Shown in pieces: positions 55,815-64,000 of a stretch of DNA of 64,000 nucleotides. Source of the DNA: Paguma larvata. Its lineage: Eukaryota > Chordata > Mammalia > Carnivora > Viverridae. How positions within the stretch are numbered: the stretch's first letter is position 1; the number at the start of each line of letters is the position of its first letter. Location of the stretch: assembly GCA_030068075.1 (NCBI GenBank), contig CM057826.1:109037746-109101745 (forward strand), read 5' to 3'. Under the pieces are notes generated by a model. That model had not been told where the DNA came from, did no database searches, and worked only from the letters and a program-made list of their open reading frames with translations. The position numbers and the translations under genes are program-made.

Positions 55815-56730
55815 AGGTTCTCCCAGGAATGCTTGTATTTTTGCTTCCACAACATTTGTAATGCCACATTCTGAACTGAATAGTCACATGAAATTTGCTA
55901 AGTATGAGAGGATATTATCAATTCTTGCCTGAACTTTCCAATCTATCTCCTTTGCTTAGGACTGGTTTTGTGGTTGCTGTCTTTGTTGCTAATCTTATTC
56001 ATCACTAAGAATAACAACAAATGCTAAGAGATGTAGTAAAATGAAAAGATAAAGTTCTAAATTACCATAGGAAAGATTGCTTTTCCAGAGATCATAGGGA
56101 AAGTGTCTATAGCTTGATTTGTTGGAAAGCTTTATGTTAAATCACTGAAATAGGTTAAAACATTGAAAAAACTAAAGAGAAAATAAAGAAGAAATTTAGA
56201 ATTGAGTGATGTGCAAAAAGGAAATAAAATCCCGTTCGTTCACGTAAGAATGATTAAAAGTAAGACATGCACCATCCTATTTGAAAATAATAGAATTCAT
56301 GTTTAAATTGCAACTTATTTTCAGCATTGAAGACTGTTAGACTAGAGTCGGATCTTGGAACGAAATTCAAATCTCGACACTGCACGCATGGCTGTCTGGT
56401 TGGAAACATTAAACTGTAAATAATTTCTTCTGAGTCTCTTTTGTTATGGTAGAAACTGAAACATGCCATGGTGGTGTGTACATGATGCTAGAACATCTAA
56501 ATGAAAATCAGAATACAGATGCATGTCTTACTCCCATTCCATATGTAGGAATAGCCTTACAGTGGCAGCCACATTCTCGTCAGGGATCAGGAAATGGCAG
56601 TCAGGGTACAGAGGGCTATTTTTCCCTCCCAGGCGGCACTTCTTGGGACTTCCATTGGCCTTCCCTACCTTTTGTTGGCTTTGCTTCTGCTAAAAACTGC
56701 ACCCTCTTCTTGCTTCCCTTTGTGGTTTTT
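55815..56730. other. Unassigned sequence
   Basis: No gene or confident repeat is visible. A 108-codon plus frame at 56446-56772 lacks recognisable similarity and runs into a MIR-like piece. Confidence 0.45.
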
Positions 56731-56734
56731 TCTC

Positions 56735-56815
56735 AGGTAACTTCCCTGAGTCTCAGTTTTTCTCATTTGTAAAAGCCCAGTGTCTGAACCCTGGTAAGAA
56801 TTTAAGAAATGCTCA
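56735..56815 (+). repeat. MIR SINE fragment
   Basis: The strings gtaacttccctgagtctcag and tttttctcatttgtaaaagc match the MIR core. Confidence 0.6.
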
Positions 56816-56819
56816 TTCC

Positions 56820-58595
56820 TTTTTTAATATACCCTATTTCCCATTCACACAAGTAGTGGAAATTAAAATAGCAAAAAGGAGGAAAAAAGGACTGGAAGCT
56901 GATTCTTTTGTAGGTTTTCTCCCTTTGCTCTTCACGTAGAGGAAATCTCACCTCTACCTAATCCTCTAAATCTCTCTCCTCACTCTGGTGGAGGGTGGGG
57001 GAGAGGTGAGGGCAGTGAGCAAGGGGGTCATTAGCATGGAATGTTACTCTGAAGTGTAGATGCCTGTTTTTCATTAGGTCCTTACTCCTACCTTTGTCTT
57101 TCACTATAAAATGTTAAAATTATGGGGTGAATTTAGGAAAGAGCTTTTAGCTTTCTAGCAACACATACTCCTACAAAACCTCGAAAAGGATTTCAAACTT
57201 GCTATAGGAAAAGGAAGGCTTGAGAGAATTTGGGAAGTGGGCAAAGCTTGAGGGGTATCAAAAGATAATGATGGTAGAGAGTTGAAGCAGGTGCACAGTG
57301 CAGAGTGTCTGAAAGCTGACTCATGCTGAGAAAGAGTGGAGGCCTCTTTCCCTGGAGCCCTTGAACCTTCCTGTCACCACTCCACTTCTGTGAGTGTCCC
57401 AAAGTTGCCCTTTGAAATCTTTACTCCTCTGGCTGGATAGCTGAGGTGAAAGGAGAGAATGAAAGGCACTGATCCCACGACCGACCTTCGTCTGAATTCA
57501 TCCTCCCCCAGTATCACTGTGATAGTGTTACATGATGCTTCTCTTAGGGCCTACTGTGCCTCAGGTCCTTGTCACCTGTTTACCACTGAGAGCTTGTTTT
57601 TTTGGGAGAGTATTTTCTGAGAGCTCCAAACAACCAATTCGAAACCAGACATTGGGAATAATAGCTGTTAGAACAAAGTTAAGTCCTACTGATGATACAG
57701 TCAGTTATCCAAAAATTTCTAAACAACTAGATGGTGTGATGCTAATAAATGCCACCTAATGGAATAAAAGGTTTCAGATACTTGCAAATAAATAGCCAAT
57801 AGCTGGGGTATAGTGCCATCACAAGTCACAATGCAACTAAGCCAGCCATTGTAACATCTAAAATAATAAGAAACTAACAGTTATAGGAGGTAAACTTTAT
57901 TTGATTGTAGAATTACAGGGCTGTTGTGAGAAATACTGCTGGCTTAGGTATCTTTAGTATTATACTATCAATAAATCTTTCTTGATGTTCTTAAGTGTCT
58001 TCAACTTAATTGGGTGCACTTAAAGTGTCTGATCTTGAAAAACAATGGAGAAGTGCATTAAAAGTGAGTGCAATCAAATACAAATGGTTCAAAGTTACAT
58101 TAAATGGGGAAATCCATATATTATTCAGTTTAATGTACTGCACTCCGAATGTCAAAGCCTGAAAAAGAATAGTAATTATGTAGTCATTTAAAGAAATGTG
58201 TTTTCCAAGGGTATTTAATGGCTTGTGAATAGGCTGCCATCATCATTAGAAAAAAATTACAAAACTGTATTTTAGAATAATCCCAGTTTTGTAAAATAAC
58301 TGAATATATGTACAAAGATATATATGTATACATGTATATACATACATAAAAACACAAAGAAAAATTAAAAGATTTGGAATTAATAAAGAAAAAGCTTATG
58401 ATCGTCCAGGTGGTAGGATTAGATGTGATTTTTTTGTATTTGTATTTTTCTGTATATCCTATAGTAGACAACTTTTAACTTACTTTGATAGGATTTTTTT
58501 AAAGAAAACATTAGAGAAGAAAAGGAAATTAAAACGAATGTAATCTAATCTTAAGAGAAAAAATACACTGCAATGGAAAAAGATACTTAGAATTA
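56820..58595. other. Unassigned sequence
   Basis: No gene or confident repeat is visible. A short AT-rich tract (atatatgtatacatgtatat) lies near 58319. Confidence 0.45.
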
Positions 58596-58599
58596 AGGA

Positions 58600-59300
58600 G
58601 AGAGGCTCCTGAGCAGTAGGTAGGGGAAAAGAGAAAGGAAGGTTGTAACTGGGTCAAGCACATGTACAACTGTCTCTCCAAAGCTTTGGCAGTTTTCTTT
58701 TTATGACCTCTCTAGAGCAGATTTCTTCTAATCTTGAGAAGGCAAGTTTCTCAAGTAATTGCAGGAAAGATAACATTTGCTTCTGGTGAAGTGGCCCAAC
58801 TGGCATTGCATTTGTAAACAGTATTTGTTTCAGGGTTGCTGACTGTACAAGTTGCTTCTTGGGCCACTTTTTGGGCAGCTGGTATTGTGTGGTGCTACCA
58901 TAGGCTTTCCAGGTTTCCCAGTGCACCAGTGGGAATGTCGAAAAACCCTGTCTCCCATGATCCATGCTGTCACACTATGATGCTCCTGCCTCCCTGCAGC
59001 CTGAACTGGCCTGCAGAATTGACAGTTGTTTGCCACTAACCTGTGGTCAGGTTCCCTTTTTTGTTGTTCTGAGATGTTTTCTTATTCAGCACCTCAGCTT
59101 TCATCCTGAGGTTTGGATGATAGCCACATCAGTGACACTTCTCTGAGGCTCTGAGGTTGCCCCACATGTTGATCCCCAGAGAAGTGTGCACATCTCCTGT
59201 GTGGGCATACCAGCCACACCCAGTGAGGCTGGCCTCTTATGTAAAGGCAGGGTTTGCAAACAAGAGCATGAGATTGAAACAAGGACAACTTCAAGGTTGG
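58600..59300 (-). other. Possible degraded gene-derived segment, unidentified
   Basis: A 103-codon minus-strand frame (58654-58965) has protein-like composition, with QMLSFLQLLEKLAFSRLEEI and VIKRKLPKLWRD near its end. Sequence 5' of it also reads open in broken pieces. I recognise no family. It could be an old retrocopy or chance; no poly(A) or target duplication is clear. Confidence 0.2.
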
Positions 59301-59404
59301 GTTTAGGGTACTGTGTTTGTTCTTTTGGCTTGTTTCTAAGCCAAGATTAAAAAAAAATCAGGTCTTACAAAGTAGCTGATAAAGTGGCTATAAATATTTT
59401 GGTG

Positions 59405-59560
59405 AAATAATAATAATCTCTACCCATATATTCTGTACTCTAGGTGTGAAAGTAACAAATCTTTGTTGCAAATAGGATTTTCAAAAGAGATAACGCATGT
59501 AAATGCTCAGCCCATATAGTGAACACTTAGTAAATGTTAACTCCTTGTGGTTAGCTGAAG
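59405..59560 (+). repeat. MIR SINE, 3' part
   Basis: The strings ataataataatctctaccca, gataacgcatgtaaatgctc and gaacacttagtaaatgttaa match the MIR 3' half. Confidence 0.6.
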
Positions 59561-59564
59561 CACT

Positions 59565-61400
59565 TAGGGCTGTGAGTTGGCACTACTGAACCATGTTTCC
59601 TCTGTGTTAAAAACCAGTTTTAATTACAGCAGTGGTGCTTTCGTTTCTAGACTAAAAATCTGTTTCAACTACAAATGTTATTCACATTTTTAGCTCCTTA
59701 CAAAGCACATTTTCTCTTGGAGGAATGGGACATGGGGGATGGTGATGCATAATATGTCTCATCATTACAGCCTACTTTTTCTGCTGCCCTCCTCCCCACG
59801 GCCCCCCGCTGCCAGTATGGGATGACTCAGCTATGCAACTACTCCAGAAAATTTATATTAATTAAGAGATAGGCTTAATTCAGGTCTTTTCTGGATGGCC
59901 AGAGGAATGTGGCAAATTACCTGATGAGATGGGTGTTTTATTTCAACAACAATCCTCTTTCCCACTCAGTGGGTTATTTACTCAACTTTGTTTTGTTTTG
60001 TTTTATTTTGTTTTAACCTGAAGACTTGGATTTGAAGACAGGCTCTGAGCACTGGGAAGATTTGAAGGACATCTATCTCTTTTGGAAAGAAAACATTCAT
60101 TTCATTCTGTCTTGGGGTGGGGGTGAGGGGATTAACATGATTAAGTTTGGTAAATTTTTTCATAATGTGGTTGTTATCTCGCAATTGAAAAGCAAAACTC
60201 GAAGAACCGTATATCCTTGGCAAAGCTGCTTCTCAGAGCCTCTCCTCCAGGGCATGGGGAATCTGCTCAAGGAGACTCTTCCAACCCATTGGAAGTAGAG
60301 AAATGAACAGACTCTCCCTTTTTAGGTCTCTCATTATTATATCATGCTCTTTCTTGAAATCCATCCTCTTTCCTCGTACAATGCTATTCTCTAGTGAATG
60401 GAATTAGAGACTTCCTTATTACTCTTTTCTTCCTTTCTTCCGTTTCTTTCTTCTATACTTTGTTTTCTATTTTCTCTTGAAGGAAAACACTCTTCATTCA
60501 TTCATTGCCTTCCCCCCTTTTTTTGAGTATTTGTTGTGTGAATTATTTATAATGGAATATAATGAAAGCATTTCTGCTTTATTTCTTATAATGAAAGCAT
60601 TCTGTCTCCTTTAAATCCCTTTAGTTCTGTATCCCAGAATAAGCCCACCTATTGCTGGAAAAGGCATGTGCAAGAGGTCGGTGAACATTCCACAGCATAC
60701 GGTTTCTTTTGGGAAGGTCTTCCCATCAGATTCTCTGCAGACTCTTTGGAATAGGATACTGTGCAGGAGGAAAATCCACTTAAATGTCACTATTATTATA
60801 GTTGTCAAAATATTTTCATTTTCATCAAAAAGCCTATGTTTGCCCATAACAGCGTATTTGCATGGTCACTTACATTTTTTTTTTTAGAACACCAATGTTT
60901 CCATAAAACATGTTCTCCTTGGCATGGACTTTTTGTTCTCCATTAAATATGGTGGTTTTGTTATTTCTAGTTCAGAGAAAAGCACTTTACCATTGAGCAG
61001 AACCCTGGGTGACATGGCTGTAAGGGAGACAGTCTTTACAGTGTCCCCCCTTCTTTATAGGAAAGGCAGAGATGTGAGGTTTGGTAAAAGTAGTGGGAAA
61101 TGTGGAAGGGAGGTGAGGGGTGCAGAGATGTTGTTGTCTAAATATAAAATGTATATTAACTGCCCGGGACATAGAAAGAGATGATTCTGTTCACAAAGAA
61201 AGGCATAGTGAAACCAGAAGGTCATGTAATTACAGGTGGTAATAGTACAAGATAGCAGGCTCAGGAATCAAGATGCTTCTTCTGGGTGCTGGATTCAAAG
61301 TAATCTTAGAACCTGGTGGAGCCTCGGCCCACTTAGTTGCTTCTGCAGATCCTCATAGTCCAATCCTGTTTGTCCTTCCGTCTTAATTCTTCAGTCTTGA
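59565..61400. other. Unassigned sequence with (TTTTG)n
   Basis: A short (TTTTG)n-type repeat lies at 59987-60015 and a C/T-rich tract near 60425-60465. I see no gene or confident interspersed repeat. Confidence 0.45.
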
Positions 61401-61404
61401 CCGG

Positions 61405-61580
61405 TGGCTCTTGTACTTGAGTATGCATAAGAATCGCCTGTGGAGTTTATGGAACATGCAGCTTCCGGAGCTCCACCTTTTGGAGTCTAACTCAGCAGGG
61501 CTAGAAGAAGGCCCAGGAAGTGGTATTTATGACAAACCCTTTGGGTAGTTCAGACTCAGGGGTCCATAGAATGAACTATG
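61405..61580. repeat. MER20-like hAT-Charlie fragment
   Basis: The string ataagaatcgcctgtggagt, then agcttccggagctccacctt and gcccaggaagtggtatttat, follow the order of a near-palindromic hAT-Charlie nonautonomous element. Strand is not assigned because of that symmetry. Confidence 0.55.
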
Positions 61581-61937
61581 AGAAATGATAATTTAGTGGT
61601 GCTTGGGATTCATGTAGTTTTGATGGGGGAAGAAATATATGAAGAACATCTGGGATAGGCTGCCATAATCCCATAGAAAGATCACTTAAAAATTAGTCCA
61701 CTGATTTATCATCTCACTAAAGCAGGATTATACACATCCTATAATCGTATTCATCACATGTTAGATAAGTCCCCAAGGGTCTTATCCTAATTATTATTAA
61801 ATAGTTTTTAGTAATAGTTGGCTGATTGCTTCCTGGGAATTTCCAGAATAGTGATGACTCTGAAAACTTTGTTACAGCAATAGCATTCAAGATTTGTTTG
61901 GAGACTTCGAAACGAGTAGATCCATACATAGACCCCT

Positions 61938-62150
61938 ATCTCACTTTAATGAACATTTACTACATTTTCACTGTGTCCTGGGCTAGTATCCAGGTTAATA
62001 CCTGGCCCAGGACATAATACCTTCAAGTCTAATGGTAGGAGACAGAAAGAAAATGTCCCTGCTAATTACAGAGCAATGGGATGTAACTTGTGCTATAATA
62101 GATGAACTTGTAAAGAGCATGGGAAGCAAGATGAAGAAGCTAGTTTTAGA
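61938..62150 (-). repeat. L2 3'-end fragment
   Basis: The strings atgaacatttactacatttt, ggctagtatccaggttaata and tctaatggtaggagacagaa are compatible with the reverse L2 3' end. The copy is strongly diverged. Confidence 0.4.
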
Positions 62151-62303
62151 GGTAATTTTTCATCAGAAACTTCTTTCACATTGAAAAAACTGGGACTCAG
62201 AATTAGGGAGACTTCAATATGTCCATTTCATGAAAGGCCTTCAGAGTATACATCATGCTTTCTGCCCCATGCACATGGACTCCCTAAATGATACTCTAGG
62301 GTG

Positions 62304-62350
<47 letters not shown>
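62304..62350. repeat. (TG)n microsatellite
   Basis: About 22 uninterrupted TG units. Confidence 0.97.
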
Positions 62351-62352
<2 letters not shown>

Positions 62353-62354
62353 GT

Positions 62355-62800
62355 ATCCAAATGAAAGAAAACTGTAAATATCACTTTAATACATTGTTTT
62401 CCTTAATCATTTATCTTACATAGTCCTTTGGATCTTTTGAAATAATCATGGCCACTGGTTTTGTCATATCCATCTTGTTTTAACTTGGATTGTTTATGTA
62501 GTTGTGTTGATCAGCCCACACATGCTTCCCTAAACCATGGTTTTCCAGCTACTAGGGGGACCAGCTCTGTAAAGCTATGGAGGTAGTGTCAGAACTTAGA
62601 TGTCAGATTTTACTTTTTGAAACTTCACTCTTTCATGAAAATAAATGCATTTAGAGAAAGGATTTGGTAAAATTTTGACCTGTGGCATGTTTCAAACCTA
62701 AGTACCAAAAGCAAAATAACAAAAACAAACAAACTGAATGAACAAAAGAAGAAATGTCTACACTTTCCATTTCTTATAAGTCTAGAAATAGGTAAGGAAA
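62355..62800. other. Unassigned sequence
   Basis: I see no gene or confident repeat in this stretch. Confidence 0.45.
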
Positions 62801-62823
62801 AGTCTTTTGAGCTGCGTATTTCT

Positions 62824-63041
62824 TTTTTTTTTAATTTTTTAATGTTTATTTTTGAGAGACAGAGACACAGTGCATGAGCGGGGGAGGGGCAGAGAAAGAG
62901 AGAGCGAGACACAGAATCTGAAAAAGGCTCCAGGCTCTGAGCTGTCAGCACAGAGCCTGATGCTGGGCTCAAACTCATGAACTGTGAGAGCATGACCTGA
63001 GCCTGAATCAGACACTTAACCGACTGAGCCACACAAGTGCC
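62824..63041 (-). mobile_element. CAN-SINE
   Basis: Full-length reverse copy (gcatgagcgggggaggggca, gctgggctcaaactcatgaa), head gactgagccacacaagtgcc. The flanks ttgagctgcgtatttct (ending 62823) and ttgaactgtgtatttct (ending 63060) are an imperfect duplication. Confidence 0.95.
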
Positions 63042-63617
63042 TCTTGAACTGTGTATTTCTACAGTTAGAGCCCCCGTTGATTTCTGACTAAGAAGCTACC
63101 TGAAAGAAGTTACACCAGAAAGGGACAGAAGGCTTCCATTAGTGGCAAAGTTGGAGCAGTTACCAACTGTGAAATATCTTTCCTGGCAAGCTTTAATCTG
63201 GGACTGAGAGGGAATAAAAAGGCTTTAATGTTTTATAGCAGAGCCGTTGGCCATATTGCTTTTAAAAAACAGACAGGCTAACAAAATTTAGACTAGGTAA
63301 AATCGGCAATGTCATGATTTTGCTTAATCTAAGTGTTAATGTTTAATTTGTGGCCTAACGACAGTGCAGAAATGTGATAAGTGTTGATAATCTACCTCCC
63401 CAGAAACCCCTTTATTTAAGCACATCAGGGATCAGTTAGCTTTGCCTTTCTACTTTCAAAAGGAAACAGGGGAAATGCTAATTTCCTAAATATTTTCTGA
63501 GAGATTCCCAACTTCATTTTGGACAGGTAGACCAATCACGAACTATTTGGAGAACATCTCACAGAACAGCAGATAGAATAAAACATCAGAATATTCCATC
63601 TGTGATTTAGCAATTAT

Positions 63618-63690
63618 GGAATGGGCCCAGGAGTTAGGAGGCCTGGGTTAAAATTCCTGCAGTGAGGGTGGGTAAGGCTCTACACAAAGC
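63618..63690 (+). repeat. Possible MIR 5' fragment
   Basis: The string aggagttaggaggcctgggt, followed by taaaattcctgcagtgaggg, recalls the MIR 5' region. Confidence 0.4.
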
Positions 63691-63713
63691 TTTTAGAATT
63701 AGATCTAGCTTTA

Positions 63714-63926
63714 TTTATTTATTTTTTTAAAGTTTATTTTTCAAAGAGAGACAGAGTGTGAGTGGGGAGGGCCAGAGAGAGATGGAGACACAGAATCTCA
63801 AACAGGCTCCAGGCTCTAAATTATCAGCTCAGAGCCTGATGCTGGGCTTGAACCCATGAACCGCGAGATTGTGACCTGAGCCAAGCAAGACTGGACACTC
63901 AACTGACTGAGCAACCCAGGCGCCCC
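63714..63926 (-). mobile_element. CAN-SINE
   Basis: Full-length reverse copy with head gactgagcaacccaggcgcc. The target duplication, agatctagcttta at 63701-63713 and agatatagcttta at 63927-63939, has one mismatch. Confidence 0.95.
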
Positions 63927-64000
63927 AGATATAGCTTTAAATAATACTGTTACTTTTTACTTGTGTAAACTTAAAGTTACTTAGCTTTTGAAACTGCAAA

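Noticed and set aside
62625..63032. 135-codon minus-strand frame
   Set aside because: The first half is CAN-SINE sequence; the rest is AT-rich flank.

Overview
This is noncoding mammalian nuclear DNA from a cat-like carnivore. The diagnosis rests on 26 tRNA-Lys-derived CAN-SINEs of the felid type, whose heads read gcctgggtggctcagt and whose tails read ctcaaaaataaataaaca. Two 5'-truncated L1 3' ends of the type I associate with cats add support. Neither the SINE body nor its tail fits the dog-type SINEC_Cf. I found no intact protein-coding gene, rRNA, tRNA gene, CRISPR array or bacterial feature. The short open frames are mostly antisense SINE reading or chance.

Layout. At 1-24 kb, 17 CAN-SINEs in a row all lie on the minus strand. 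They sit among old L1, L2 and MIR pieces, a MER5-type hAT fragment and a long (TA)n. A processed pseudogene of the dual-specificity phosphatase DUSP5 (8.66-10.93 kb, minus) is the only gene-derived sequence I can name. It is followed by an unassigned GC-richer kilobase (10.94-12.1 kb). A 199-bp tandem duplication whose units each hold a hairpin lies at 16.0-16.4 kb. At 24-40 kb there are old LTR-retrovirus remnants, a degenerate hAT transposon (32.5-33.8 kb), and a MaLR LTR inserted among old L1 sequence (about 37-38 kb). The stretch 40.0-44.0 kb is free of recognisable repeats and contains a homeodomain-site-rich segment, the best candidate for conserved regulatory DNA. At 45-64 kb there are further SINE, MIR and L2 pieces and L1 3' ends, including a young L1 nested in an older one (54.1-54.9 kb).

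No genes work together here. The window is best read as intergenic or intronic sequence. The long one-orientation run of SINEs is compatible with intronic position, but this is inference. I did not find a new biological system. The most informative items are the DUSP5 retrocopy, the hairpin-bearing tandem duplication, the SINE orientation run and the repeat-poor 40-44 kb segment. Family names for old repeats come from memory of consensus sequences and were not checked by a search.
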